Below are positions 18,642 to 28,139 of a stretch of 64,000 bases of DNA, piece by piece. The notes beneath the pieces were generated by a model. That model saw only the letters and a program-made list of their open reading frames with translations, did no database searches and had not been told where the DNA came from. Every line of letters begins with the position of its first letter. Within the stretch, counting starts at the first letter, position 1. The stretch lies in the NCBI RefSeq assembly GCF_041080835.1, contig NZ_CP129683.1, positions 1,178,001-1,242,000 on the forward strand, in the 5' to 3' direction. This DNA comes from Bifidobacterium sp. WK012_4_13 (GTDB lineage Bacteria > Actinomycetota > Actinomycetes > Actinomycetales > Bifidobacteriaceae). Made by a program: the position numbers and the translations under genes.

Positions 18642-21377
18642 TCACATGCCTTCAGAGGGCGGATCCTCGCGGATGCCGTCGCCATGACCGTCCGGTCCGC
18701 CGTGAGATGCAAGATCTGCGTCATCGCTCACCAGCTTGTCCGTCGGCCAGGCTGTCAGTTCCAGATGTTCCCCGCCGGTCTGATCGACAAGCACTGTATC
18801 GCCATCGTGGATGCCGCCTGCAAGAAGCATCCTTGCGAGCTGATCTCCCACTTCGGTCTGCACCAGACGACGCAGTGGACGCGCACCATATGCAGGATCA
18901 TAGCCCGCGTCGGCAAGCCACTCACGCGCCGAATCGGTGACATCCAGAGAGATTCTGCGATCGGTGAGCCGCTGCGCGACCTGCTTGACCTGAATGTCGA
19001 CGATGCCGCCCAACTCCTCGCGAGTCAGTGGATCGAAGACGACCATCTCATCGAGTCTGTTGAGAAATTCCGGCTTGAAGTGAGCGTGCACGGCATCCAT
19101 GACCGCCCGATGCTTGGCCTCCTCGTCGAGTGAATCATCGATGAGGAACTGGGAGCCAAGATTCGAAGTCATGATGAGAATCGTGTTCTTGAAGTCGACG
19201 GTCCTTCCCTGTCCATCGGTCAGTCGACCGTCATCAAGCACCTGCAGCAAGATATCGAAGACCTCTGGGTTGGCCTTCTCGACCTCATCGAACAGCACCA
19301 CGGAATATGGCCGACGCCGAATCGCCTCGGTCAGCTGGCCTCCTTCCTCATACCCTACATATCCGGGAGCAGCGCCAATCAGACGCGAAACCGATGCCTT
19401 CTCCATGTACTCGCTCATGTCGATGCGAACCATCGCCTTCTCGTCGTCAAAGAGAAAGTCCGCGAGCGCCTTCGCAAGCTCGGTCTTGCCCACCCCGGTA
19501 GGACCAAGGAACATGAACGAACCGGTTGGTCGATCAGGGTCGGAGATACCCGCGCGAGAACGACGGACAGCGTCAGATACGGCACGGACGGCCGCTTTCT
19601 GACCGATGACCCTTCGCCCGAGCGCATCCTCCATGTGCAGCAGCTTCTCATTTTCGCCCTGAAGAAGCCGCCCTACCGGAATGCCAGTCCAATCTGCGAC
19701 GATCTCCGCGACGGAATCGGCGTCGACGTGATCGGGAACCATCGGCTCATCGGCAGGTCCACCGGCAGCGTCAGCGCCTTCTGCTGACTGCCCGTCAGCG
19801 GCCGCGTTCGACTGCTCGGCTGCGCTCTCGGCGGCCGCAAGCTCCTTCTCTATCGCTGGAATCTCACCGTAGAGAATGCGCGATGCCTCTTCAAGATTCC
19901 CCGCACGCGTCGCCTTGTCTGCGTCGACGCGCTTGGCATCAAGCTGAGCGCGCAGATCGCCGACCTTGTTATGCCCTGCCTTCTCCGCGTTCCATCGTGC
20001 CGTCAGACCACCGAGCTTCTCCTTGGTGTCAGCCAGATCGGACTGAAGCTTCTCATAGCGGTCCTTGGATGCCGGATCCTCAGCCTTTTTCAGCTGCATC
20101 TCCTCCATCTCAAGGCGAGTCACCTTACGCTGCAGCTCATCGATTTCCTCAGGCTGTGAATCAAGCTCCATTCTCAGATGGGCCGCCGCCTCGTCCACCA
20201 AGTCGATTGCCTTGTCTGGCAACTGACGACCGGTGATGTAGCGGTTCGAGAGGGACGCTGCCGCAACCAGCGCATCGTCGCCGATGGTCACCTTGTGATG
20301 GGCCTCGTAGCGCTGCTTCAAGCCACGCAGAATCGCAACGGTGTCGTCCACGGACGGCTCTCCGACGAAGACTTGCTGGAATCTGCGCTCCAACGCCGGA
20401 TCCTTCTCGATGTTTTCTCTGTATTCATCAAGCGTCGTGGCCCCTATCAGCCGGAGCTCTCCACGCGCAAGCATCGGCTTGAGCATGTTTCCTGCATCCA
20501 TCGAGCCTTCCGCCGCACCGGCACCCACTATGGTGTGGATTTCATCGATGAAGGTGATCACCTCGCCGTTCGCGCTCTTGATCTCGTTGAGAACGGCCTT
20601 GAGGCGTTCCTCGAACTCGCCACGATATTTGCTGCCTGCAACCATGGATCCCAGATCGAGCGAAATCAATCTCTTGCCCTGCAGTCCGGTGGGCACATCG
20701 CCTGCGACGATTCTCTCGGCAAGACCCTCGACGACGGCCGTCTTGCCAACGCCAGGCTCGCCTATCAGAACAGGGTTGTTCTTCGTGCGACGGCTCAGAA
20801 TCTGAATGACGCGTCGAATCTCACGATCGCGGCCTATGACGGGATCCAGCTTGCCATCCTTGGCCTGAGCCGTCAGATCGGCCGAATACTTCTCCAATGC
20901 CTTGTAATTGCCCTCAGCGTCAGGACTGGTAACCTTGGCACCTCCACGAACGCTTGGAATAACCTTCCGCAATTTCTCCGGCGTGACTCCAGAACCTCGC
21001 AGGATGTCAGAAGCCTGGGATGGGCCGACCGCAATGGCAATCAACAGATGCTCGGTCGAGACATAGTCGTCTCCCATCTGCTGCATCTCATGCTCAGCCT
21101 GCGTGAGCGCGACGGTCAGCTGACGGCTTGCCTGAGGCTGAGCGGTGCTTGAACCGCTCGCACTTGGCATCTCTACGAGGGCATTGCGTACCTGGGCGCC
21201 AATCCTTTGAGCATCGCCACCCGTCTCCTTCAGCAGTGAGCTGACGACCCCTCCTTGCTGACGCAAAAGCGAATCAAGCAGATGCAGCGTATCGACCTGC
21301 GCGTTTCCGGCAGCCGACGCGCCTTGAATCGCGTCACCGATCGCCTGCTGCGCCAGAGTGGTGAATTTCTGTTCCAT
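18642..21377 (-). CDS. clpB: ATP-dependent chaperone ClpB
   Basis: Hsp100 disaggregase; 911 residues. The N-domain ([16 protein letters not shown]), first AAA+ module with Walker A GEPGVGKT, the middle-domain coiled coil, and second AAA+ module with GPTGVGKT are in order. An Ala/Gly/Asp-rich insertion (about residues 540-570, with [15 protein letters not shown]) is longer than in most ClpB. The ATG at 21377 has TTGGAGG four bases upstream; the frame is open further upstream but that part contains the promoter region. A HAIR operator at 21532-21552 indicates repression by HspR. It converges with the P-type ATPase homologue with only four bases between the stop codons. Confidence 0.97.
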   Translation of the reverse strand: MEQKFTTLAQQAIGDAIQGASAAGNAQVDTLHLLDSLLRQQGGVVSSLLKETGGDAQRIGAQVRNALVEMPSASGSSTAQPQASRQLTVALTQAEHEMQQMGDDYVSTEHLLIAIAVGPSQASDILRGSGVTPEKLRKVIPSVRGGAKVTSPDAEGNYKALEKYSADLTAQAKDGKLDPVIGRDREIRRVIQILSRRTKNNPVLIGEPGVGKTAVVEGLAERIVAGDVPTGLQGKRLISLDLGSMVAGSKYRGEFEERLKAVLNEIKSANGEVITFIDEIHTIVGAGAAEGSMDAGNMLKPMLARGELRLIGATTLDEYRENIEKDPALERRFQQVFVGEPSVDDTVAILRGLKQRYEAHHKVTIGDDALVAAASLSNRYITGRQLPDKAIDLVDEAAAHLRMELDSQPEEIDELQRKVTRLEMEEMQLKKAEDPASKDRYEKLQSDLADTKEKLGGLTARWNAEKAGHNKVGDLRAQLDAKRVDADKATRAGNLEEASRILYGEIPAIEKELAAAESAAEQSNAAADGQSAEGADAAGGPADEPMVPDHVDADSVAEIVADWTGIPVGRLLQGENEKLLHMEDALGRRVIGQKAAVRAVSDAVRRSRAGISDPDRPTGSFMFLGPTGVGKTELAKALADFLFDDEKAMVRIDMSEYMEKASVSRLIGAAPGYVGYEEGGQLTEAIRRRPYSVVLFDEVEKANPEVFDILLQVLDDGRLTDGQGRTVDFKNTILIMTSNLGSQFLIDDSLDEEAKHRAVMDAVHAHFKPEFLNRLDEMVVFDPLTREELGGIVDIQVKQVAQRLTDRRISLDVTDSAREWLADAGYDPAYGARPLRRLVQTEVGDQLARMLLAGGIHDGDTVLVDQTGGEHLELTAWPTDKLVSDDADLASHGGPDGHGDGIREDPPSEGM

Positions 21378-21531
21378 ATTTCCTCCAATAGGCCTTGGCG
21401 TCCGCAAGTCTGCGGCCGCATTCCCCATGCGGTCCGTTTGCGGCCTGATCTCGCGAATCGACGCCGACCATATGATGTAACGGTTATGTTCTGCAATGAA
21501 CAACCGATTGGAAAAAATAATATTCCCAAAA

Positions 21532-21552
21532 CTTGAGTCATACACGCTCAAG
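21532..21552. promoter_or_regulatory. HAIR element (HspR operator) of clpB
   Basis: CTTGAGT-N7-GCTCAAG at 21532-21552 differs by one base from the HAIR consensus CTTGAGT-N7-ACTCAAG bound by the heat-shock repressor HspR in actinobacteria. It lies 154 bases upstream of the clpB start, beside an AT-rich stretch that could hold the promoter. Confidence 0.85.
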
Positions 21553-21628
21553 TTTTAAAAAAGCACGTCTCTGCGATCATTTTCCGTGAATCTCAGATAT
21601 ATCCACGCCTTGCCCTGACGCGAATATG

Positions 21629-21734
21629 CAAGTTTTGGGCACTTCCCCAAGTATCATCGGTCGAAATCGCTGCTATGGGACACCACTTCAGGCCAATTTC
21701 GCGCCCTTATACTCTCGCAAGTGCCAAAAACTTG
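21629..21734. repeat. Intergenic inverted-repeat element 4
   Basis: Left arm 21629-21654 and right arm 21709-21734 (ending AAGTGCCAAAAACTTG) pair with a few mismatches. The core carries TCGAAATCG (shared with element 1) and TTTCGCGCC-TTATACT (shared with element 3). The right edge is 35 bases from the stop of the minus-strand FAH-family gene. Confidence 0.8.
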
Positions 21735-21769
21735 ACAAGGCCGATCCGCGCGGAACGGAACGGACGCAA

Positions 21770-22585
21770 TCAGCCTTGGACCACGACGTTGCGCAGGCTG
21801 CCGATACCTTCGATATGGACGACTGGCTCGTCCCCTGGCTTCAATTCCATCGAAGCATTCGGCGTCCCCGTCATGATGACATCACCGGGAAGCAGCGTCG
21901 AGAAGCTCGATATGAATGAGATCTGAGCAGGAATCGAATGGATGAGATTTGCTGTGGTCCCGCTTGCCTCTGGGACATCCTTGCCATTGAGGGAGAATGA
22001 GATCCTCGCGTCCGCATAGTCGACGTCCGTCTCAATCCAAGGTCCGAGAGGACACGAGGTGTCGAAGCCCTTCGCACGCGTCCACATCGGATCGCCGCCC
22101 TGCAAGTCGCGCAACGTCACATCATTGACGCACGTATAGCCAAGCACATACGACATCGCATCGGCCTCGGAGACATTCTTCGCGATCCTACCAATGACCA
22201 CAGCAAGCTCAGGCTCGAAGTTCATGTTGTGGGAGAAAGCCGGATACACGATCGGATCGTCAGGGCCGATGACCGAAGTCGAGGGCTTCGAGAAGATGAC
22301 CATCTGTTCTGGCGGCACTGGCGAGGAGGCCTGTCCTGCCTGCGCCATGAAGCTTGCATGTGCGGCATAGTTCTTTGCGAGGCCGAAGACCTTGGAAGGT
22401 ATCACCGGCGAAAGCAGACGAATGCCTTCCTCATCCAAAGCGTGACGCTCACCTGTCGGGCTCACCTGCTTCGCGCCTAGTGGATAGCCGTCAAGGCAGA
22501 TGAGATAGTCCTTGTCTTCCGTGTCATCATGCTGGACGAATGCATATTGTGGTTGGTCGTTCAATGAAAAGCGTGCAATTCTCAT
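21770..22585 (-). CDS. Fumarylacetoacetate hydrolase (FAH) family protein
   Basis: 271 residues from MRIARFSL, the usual N-terminus of the family; earlier Met codons lie in what looks like leader sequence. The catalytic region is intact: VFGLAKNYAAHA, the metal-binding acidic residues in NFEPELAVVIGR, and the terminal GDVIMTGTPNA. The family includes fumarylpyruvate hydrolases, oxaloacetate decarboxylases and related metal-dependent C-C hydrolases; without pathway neighbours the substrate cannot be chosen. It appears monocistronic, divergent from the sulfotransferase gene. Confidence 0.88.
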   Translation of the reverse strand: MRIARFSLNDQPQYAFVQHDDTEDKDYLICLDGYPLGAKQVSPTGERHALDEEGIRLLSPVIPSKVFGLAKNYAAHASFMAQAGQASSPVPPEQMVIFSKPSTSVIGPDDPIVYPAFSHNMNFEPELAVVIGRIAKNVSEADAMSYVLGYTCVNDVTLRDLQGGDPMWTRAKGFDTSCPLGPWIETDVDYADARISFSLNGKDVPEASGTTANLIHSIPAQISFISSFSTLLPGDVIMTGTPNASMELKPGDEPVVHIEGIGSLRNVVVQG

Positions 22586-22700
22586 GCACCCAGCATATCC
22601 CCACCGGACTCCATGCCGAGAACCATCATGATGGTGCAGCATGGCATCATCGCCATGCGTGCGTCAAAATATCAGTAAGTCTTCGAGAAAATCCCAGTGA

Positions 22701-22729
22701 GTTTCAAGTCTTCACAATATCATTGAAAC
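22701..22729. promoter_or_regulatory. Inverted repeat upstream of the sulfotransferase gene
   Basis: GTTTCAA (22701-22707) and TTGAAAC (22723-22729) form a perfect 7-bp inverted repeat with a 15-base spacer, about 75 bases before the sulfotransferase start and in the divergent region with the FAH gene. It could be a regulator site; a chance occurrence is not excluded. Confidence 0.3.
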
Positions 22730-22804
22730 ATATGGCCAAAGCATGGAATGCAGAAGGGGTCTGCACCAACTTGACTTCTCACAGGATAAGAAAGGATTCA
22801 CGCT

Positions 22805-24574
22805 ATGTCAGCGAAGACACCCGATGACAAGGATTCCAAATCCTCGTCATCGAATGAGACGACAACCCGAAAGCGTCTGAAGAAAATCCAGCAGGAGCTT
22901 CGAACTCCCATTGGCAAGATCGTTGCAGGACTTGTCACCGTGGCAATCATCACAGCCGTTGGATTTGCATCTGCGACAAGCGTGACTTCAACGATTGACA
23001 AGGTGAAGTTTTCACGCCTTACTGCGAAGATAGAGAAGATATACACACAGTCCTATCAGAAAAAGGCTCAGGCCGCCCTCGTGGCAGAACGCGACAAAAG
23101 CTCGCACGACCAGGACGACATCTTCGTGAAATACAACCCGTATGGGACTGACACCACGGGGGCATACATATATTTCACGACCGACCAACCCGCCAAGGTC
23201 AGCTATACGATTTCGGCGCCTGACACGGACTACCCCGATTTCAGCGCCACTCCGGACAAGGGCGATGAATATACGACGACCCATGAATTCCAGGCGCTCG
23301 GTCTCATCCCCGAGGCGACCAACACCATCACGATAAACATAACCCTGAAGAATGGCGAAAAGTTCACCCGCACCATCAAGCACAAGCAGGGCAAGCTCCA
23401 AAGCGAGGTGGAGATTCAGCTCAAGAGCACGAAAAAGAACACTTCCCAGGATCTGGGCAACGGACTGTATGCGATTCTTGGCAATGACAGCGACGATCAG
23501 GATTTCATGTACTACTACGACACCCATGGCGTGATTCGCGGTGAGATCCCGATTCTCTTCTACCGAAGCCACAGACTGCTCTTCCGCAATGACCTGATGT
23601 ATTTCAGCGCTTCCACGCATCTGATCGTCGGCATGAACAAGCTCGGCAGACTCGTAAAGTTCTATAACACCGGAACGAACTACATCCTGCACCACGACTA
23701 TGAGTTCGACAAGAATGGCAATTTCATCGTCTTGGCGACCGATCTGCGCGAGAAGACCATCCAGGACAAAATCATCAAGATCGATGCGAAGACCGGCAAG
23801 GTCAGCCTGCTGGTCGATATGGTGTCCCTCTTCAAGACGTATGAGGCCACGGCCAAGAACGCATCTCTGGGCTCTTCTTCGGATAGCACCACAACGTCAG
23901 ACAGCAACAGTGCCAATTTCAACGCCGATTCCACGCCGAAGAAGAAGGATTGGATCCATCTCAACACGATTCAGGTCCTGGACGATGGCAGCGCAATCGT
24001 GAGTTCACGTGAGACCTCGACCATCATCAAGATCAACTCCATCGAATCCAAGCCGAGCATCGGCTACATGATCGGCGAGAAGAACTTCTGGAAGGGTACC
24101 GACTACGCAAAGTACCTATTGACGCAGAAGGGTTCGTTCCCGAACACCGGCGGGCAGCATTCGGTCACGTATGTCAGCGATCCCAGCCTGCCAGACGGAG
24201 AATATTACCTCTACATGTTCGACAACAACTACGGGCTGAGCAACACTCGCCCCGACTATGACTGGGCTGCGAACACGCCGGGCATCAACACCAGCATGAC
24301 CAAGTACACGACATCGGACTACGACAAGTATCTCGTCAACGAAAAGACGGGCACATATCAGTTGGCAAGCACCTTCAAGGTTCCGTTCTCTCCCCTGGTG
24401 AGCAGCGCACAGGACCTTTCCAACGGCACGATCCTCATCGACTCGGGCATGCGCGGCACCTTCGGAGTCTACACATCGAATGGCAAGCTCATCAGCCAGT
24501 GGAAGATGCAGCTCCGAGATACCATCATCTATCGCGTGTACCAATACGATTTCCACAATTTCTATTTCGCCTGA
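22805..24574 (+). CDS. Membrane-anchored aryl-sulfate sulfotransferase
   Basis: 589 residues. A basic, Ser-rich cytoplasmic leader is followed by one membrane segment (about residues 39-62, GKIVAGLVTVAIITAVGFAS) and an extracytoplasmic beta-propeller of the PAPS-independent arylsulfotransferase (ASST) family, which moves sulfate between phenols through a sulfo-histidine. Conserved active-site elements are visible: HHD at 296-298, DWIHLN at 382-387, SSR ending at R402, and GQH with His 452, which I equate with the catalytic His of E. coli ASST (His436). A Ser/Thr-rich loop (about residues 357-378) interrupts the propeller. AGAAAGGA precedes the ATG. The usual DsbL/DsbI partners are absent. Identification is from motif order, not an alignment. 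Confidence 0.8.
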   Translation: MSAKTPDDKDSKSSSSNETTTRKRLKKIQQELRTPIGKIVAGLVTVAIITAVGFASATSVTSTIDKVKFSRLTAKIEKIYTQSYQKKAQAALVAERDKSSHDQDDIFVKYNPYGTDTTGAYIYFTTDQPAKVSYTISAPDTDYPDFSATPDKGDEYTTTHEFQALGLIPEATNTITINITLKNGEKFTRTIKHKQGKLQSEVEIQLKSTKKNTSQDLGNGLYAILGNDSDDQDFMYYYDTHGVIRGEIPILFYRSHRLLFRNDLMYFSASTHLIVGMNKLGRLVKFYNTGTNYILHHDYEFDKNGNFIVLATDLREKTIQDKIIKIDAKTGKVSLLVDMVSLFKTYEATAKNASLGSSSDSTTTSDSNSANFNADSTPKKKDWIHLNTIQVLDDGSAIVSSRETSTIIKINSIESKPSIGYMIGEKNFWKGTDYAKYLLTQKGSFPNTGGQHSVTYVSDPSLPDGEYYLYMFDNNYGLSNTRPDYDWAANTPGINTSMTKYTTSDYDKYLVNEKTGTYQLASTFKVPFSPLVSSAQDLSNGTILIDSGMRGTFGVYTSNGKLISQWKMQLRDTIIYRVYQYDFHNFYFA

Positions 24575-24756
24575 CACGCAAACCGCAAGGCATGACTGAG
24601 TCAGTGGCGAACACATCGCATACCGCGTCGCGGGTTCCTCACGACGCACCGCAAGGCATTTCGCCCTTGACGCAGTTGCAGCCAGACAGCTGAACTCTTC
24701 CCCACAAGCTGGCATTATTGAGGTGGATGGGTACCAGCGTCGAGAAAGGATTGAAA

Positions 24757-25311
24757 ATGGGTTCACTGCAACATGCAAAGGCTCTGATCATCGTCAACAA
24801 TTGGGGCATCGAAGAGACCGAGATGACGCGTCCGCTAGATGATCTGCGCAAGGCAGGGGCGACGGTCACCCTGGCTGCGCCGAACGCCGACGAGATAGCG
24901 ACCGTCGAGCATGACCGTCATGAGTCAGCGTCATACGCGCCGGATGCGATCCTCGACGATGTCGACTCGGCAGATTATGACATGCTGATCGTCCCTGGCG
25001 GCACATGCAACGTTGACCGCCTGCGCATAAATCCCAAGGCGATATCCCTGGCACAGGAATTTGCCAAGGCCAAGAAGCCCATCGCCGCGATATGCCACGG
25101 ACCGTGGTTGCTGGTCAACGCAGGTCTCACCTCGGGAAAGACGCTCACCAGCTGCCGCTACATTGCGGCCGATGTGGAGAATTCAGGAGGTGTGTATCGC
25201 GATCAGGAACTGCTTATCGACGATTCTCAGGACTGGCGACTGATCACATCTCGCAATCCTGGCGATTTGGATGCCTTCGTCGATGCAATCGAATCGACCC
25301 TGAGCGATTAA
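24757..25311 (+). CDS. DJ-1/PfpI family protein
   Basis: 184 residues. The nucleophile elbow AICHGPWLL carries the conserved Cys (followed by His), and the N-terminal EETEM supplies the family Glu. Members include deglycase/chaperone-like proteins and intracellular peptidases; assays differ and the activity here is not decidable. The ATG at 24757 is preceded by GAAAGGA. Upstream is the sulfotransferase gene (182 bases away), downstream a convergent acylphosphatase; a shared strong hairpin separates them. Confidence 0.88.
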   Translation: MGSLQHAKALIIVNNWGIEETEMTRPLDDLRKAGATVTLAAPNADEIATVEHDRHESASYAPDAILDDVDSADYDMLIVPGGTCNVDRLRINPKAISLAQEFAKAKKPIAAICHGPWLLVNAGLTSGKTLTSCRYIAADVENSGGVYRDQELLIDDSQDWRLITSRNPGDLDAFVDAIESTLSD

Positions 25312-25329
25312 TCCAATTCATTCGGATTC

Positions 25330-25381
25330 GTGCCTTCGGCATGGTCCAAGGCGAACAACCTTGAGTCCATGCCGAAGGCAC
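25330..25381. terminator. Hairpin shared by the DJ-1 and acylphosphatase genes
   Basis: GTGCCTTCGGCATGG (25330-25344) pairs perfectly with 25367-25381, and CAAGG/CCTTG pairs inside the loop. It sits between two convergent stop codons and could terminate both strands; neither side has a strong T-run. Confidence 0.65.
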
Positions 25382-25411
25382 ATTCATGATTCGAGAAGCT
25401 AAGCCTGGGAT

Positions 25412-25738
25412 TTACCTGACTACGAAGTCACGCTCCTTGCGAGGCCTGATTCGTTCAATCTCAATGTTGTCGACATGCGCCCATGAAGGCCCCTCGCCCA
25501 ACCACCGTTCCAACGCCCCGATCGCCTGATCACTTCCCTGAGCCTCGACCGTGACCGAGCCATCACGCTCATTGCGGACCCAGCCTGTGACTTGCACGCG
25601 CTTCGCGACCCTCACTGCAGAATAGCGAAAGCCGACGCCCTGTACCCGACCGAAGACCCTTGCATGAATTCGAATGTGACGCGGATGAATCGTCTCGCCG
25701 CCGTCTCCCGAATCACGATGGCGATCGTCGGATCGCAA
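25412..25738 (-). CDS. acyP: Acylphosphatase
   Basis: Hydrolyses carboxyl-phosphate bonds of acyl phosphates. The signature GRVQGVGFRYS (with the catalytic Arg) and the second signature GWVRNERDGSV (with the catalytic Asn) are intact. No ATG or GTG occurs in frame before the first signature; a TTG at 25738 has GGAGG five bases upstream and gives 108 residues, so I take it as the start. Another TTG four codons earlier would place that GGAGG inside the gene. The first 25 residues are extra compared with typical 90-residue enzymes and are Asp/Arg/Gly rich. Confidence 0.88.
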   Translation of the reverse strand: MRSDDRHRDSGDGGETIHPRHIRIHARVFGRVQGVGFRYSAVRVAKRVQVTGWVRNERDGSVTVEAQGSDQAIGALERWLGEGPSWAHVDNIEIERIRPRKERDFVVR

Positions 25739-25779
25739 CCATTCCTCCAATTCGGCGCCCCTCTCTCATCCGAATGACT

Positions 25780-25944
25780 CAACAGATCGCACATTGACGG
25801 CAGATCGCGCATCAATGACACGGACCACACATCGATGGCACAGCCCACACAGACAGATGATCCACCGAGCCACAGTCAGCCATGGCCACCAACTGCAGAT
25901 CAGTGGCAAATGGGTCTGTAGCAACACAGATCAGTGACAGCAGT
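25780..25944. repeat. Degenerate short repeats between yggS and acyP
   Basis: The gap holds loose repeats: CAGATCGCACATTGACGG, CAGATCGCGCATCAATGACA and a third CACATCGATGGCACAG, followed by two copies of CAGATCAGTG (with a GCA- or ACA-type tail). They are imperfect and roughly 20-25 bases apart. No gene or hairpin explains them. Confidence 0.35.
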
Positions 25945-26739
25945 CTAGATGAATGCCCTGGGCCCGAAGATTGCAGTGCCGACACGAACGATGGTCGAAC
26001 CTTCGCGAATCGCATATTTCATATCGTGGGTCATTCCCATGGAAAGCTCCCTGCAGTCCTCCGTCCCACTTTCTCCGGACTGTAGAATGCCATCGCGCAG
26101 AGTCCGCAGATGCTCGAACCCCTTTCGGATGACACCCTCATCGTCGACATGCGCGCCTATGGTCATAAGCCCCTGCAGCTTCAATCCCGGCAACGACGCC
26201 ATGGTGCATGCAAGCTCCATGGCCGCTTCTGGTTCGCAACCGGATTTGGCGGATTCTCCGGATTCATTTACCTCAAGCAGCATGCCGACATCGAGACCAT
26301 GTGCAACCGCGCGTCGACTGATGCGCTCTGCCAGCTGAAGATTATCGACCGATTCGATCGTGCCCACGTATGGCAGCACCTTGCTAATCTTATTCGCCTG
26401 CAATTGCCCGATCAGATGAAAGCCGACGCCATCGTCGGCCTTGAGATTCAGACCGCGCTCGGCACACAGGGCCTGCAGCCCTTCGGCCTTTGCCGTGACC
26501 TCTTGGGGACGATTTTCACCAATCAGTCGAATGCCGGCATCGATTGCCGCCATTATTTCGCCGACGGTGCGCGTCTTGGTAGCGGCCAGCAGACGAACAT
26601 CGCCGCACGACCTTCCCGCCTTCGCCTCGGTGTCTCGGATCTCTTCAACCACCGCAGCCACATTGTCACGTATCTGCGTCGCCCGCCCGGAATCGACCTG
26701 CCGTGCGGAAAGATCGATATGCCCCATATAGGAGACCAT
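25945..26739 (-). CDS. yggS: YggS-family pyridoxal phosphate homeostasis protein
   Basis: 264 residues; alanine-racemase N-terminal-like barrel that binds PLP and buffers its supply. The PLP lysine lies in RLLAATKTRTVGEI, and the family blocks IGENRPQEVTAKAE, FHLIGQLQANKISKVL and MGMTHDMKYAIREGSTIVRVGTAIFG are intact. The ATG at 26739 has AAGGGG ten bases upstream; the open frame extends to 26985 but without family similarity. Read in the same direction as gluQ, about 290 bases downstream of it. Confidence 0.93.
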   Translation of the reverse strand: MVSYMGHIDLSARQVDSGRATQIRDNVAAVVEEIRDTEAKAGRSCGDVRLLAATKTRTVGEIMAAIDAGIRLIGENRPQEVTAKAEGLQALCAERGLNLKADDGVGFHLIGQLQANKISKVLPYVGTIESVDNLQLAERISRRAVAHGLDVGMLLEVNESGESAKSGCEPEAAMELACTMASLPGLKLQGLMTIGAHVDDEGVIRKGFEHLRTLRDGILQSGESGTEDCRELSMGMTHDMKYAIREGSTIVRVGTAIFGPRAFI

Positions 26740-27031
26740 TTGCGACACCCCTTCATCTGCTCGTTTCCATTCATCATGGATACCACCGTTATCGGCATTC
26801 GGCCGATCAGGCTCGGTCGTTCCATTCCACGCCACGGAAGTCCTCTGCCCTTCACTCCCGGCAATCGTTCGGGTCCCATCCATTTCATGGCGAATCGCCG
26901 GACCTGCGATTGGCCCATGAAAGCCATGGTAGTCATATCTGTGGAACCATGAATCATCTGGCGCACATAGGCGCATGGAGTGCAATCACATCAGACGGCA
27001 CAGGGACATGGGCCAAGACACCATCGACCGG

Positions 27032-28072
27032 TCAAAGCCCAAGGATACGGAAGGCACGAGCGTCAAGACGGATGTCATCATGCCGGTCTCTGAGACGTTC
27101 CGAGGGGAAGAGGCCGATCAGTTCCTCCGGACTGCAAGGTCGGGGAGCGTCAATGATGCCAAGCCAATACGCGCACAGACCGATCACGGCCTGGGGTCGG
27201 ACACCGTGTGCCCTCAAAGCACCGATATCCATATCCTCATGGCGCTTCGCCAATCTTCGGCCATGGGAGTCAAGGATCAGAGGCAGATGAGCATATTCCA
27301 CCTGGGAACGATCTTCGAGGTCCCCGTGGCTGCGTCGCAGCTGCTGCATTATCCATCGCTGAATGGCGGTCGAAGGCAGCAGGTCCCTTCCCCTGACAAT
27401 CTGGTTCACACCCATGGAAAGGTCATCGACACTTACAGCGAATTGATATGCATATTCACCATCAGAACGTCTGATGACGGTATCGCCCACATCCTTGGCC
27501 AGGTTGAAGCGTCGCATTCCATATATCCGATCGCGAAATGCAAGCTCCACCTGCCGCCCCGCCGCATCTTCCGGAACTGCAATACGCAGGGAATGCCTGT
27601 CGCCGCGTGCGATTCGCCGCTCGCGCTCGGAGGCTGCGAGCCTTCTGCATCTACCGCCGTATACTCTGAAGCCATCGCCCTCGTTGGGCGCGGATGCGGC
27701 CTTGATATCGGCTCTGGAACAAAAGCATGGATAGACAAGAGGCTGTGGCTGGCTTTCGGATCCGCCGATGCCCTCTTCCACGTTCATCTCACTCAGTCGT
27801 CTCAGCTCGCGGTCATAGCAATCCATACGCTCAGACTGATAAACGACATCATCGTCCCAATCCAAACCAAGCCAGCTGCAATCATCCATAATCCAACGGT
27901 CGGCATCGGGCCTGACCCGTTCGACGTCCAGATCCTCGATGCGCAGACGGAGCTTTCCGCAGACCGAACGGGCTGCGAGCCATGCAGCCAGTGCCGCATA
28001 GACGTTGCCGACATGCATTCGCCCCGTCGGAGACGGCGCCATTCTCCCTATGACAGGCGACATACCCGGCAT
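27032..28072 (-). CDS. gluQ: Glutamyl-Q tRNA(Asp) synthetase
   Basis: Truncated GluRS paralogue that glutamylates queuosine in tRNA-Asp. The HIGH motif is PSPTGRMHVGN and the second motif is RRLAKRHED in place of KMSKS. The zinc site characteristic of GluQ is visible as YPCFCSR and, about 30 residues later, YGGRC. 346 residues, with no anticodon-binding domain, as expected. The ATG at 28072 has CAGGAAAG upstream and clears the preceding aquaporin gene by 67 bases. Activity presupposes queuosine in this organism, which cannot be judged here. Confidence 0.88.
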   Translation of the reverse strand: MPGMSPVIGRMAPSPTGRMHVGNVYAALAAWLAARSVCGKLRLRIEDLDVERVRPDADRWIMDDCSWLGLDWDDDVVYQSERMDCYDRELRRLSEMNVEEGIGGSESQPQPLVYPCFCSRADIKAASAPNEGDGFRVYGGRCRRLAASERERRIARGDRHSLRIAVPEDAAGRQVELAFRDRIYGMRRFNLAKDVGDTVIRRSDGEYAYQFAVSVDDLSMGVNQIVRGRDLLPSTAIQRWIMQQLRRSHGDLEDRSQVEYAHLPLILDSHGRRLAKRHEDMDIGALRAHGVRPQAVIGLCAYWLGIIDAPRPCSPEELIGLFPSERLRDRHDDIRLDARAFRILGL

Positions 28073-28139
28073 TGCTTTCCTGAGGCCTCTATCATTGCGA
28101 CATTCGCGAATCTCTGCTGACAAGTCTTCGGTCGATTCC

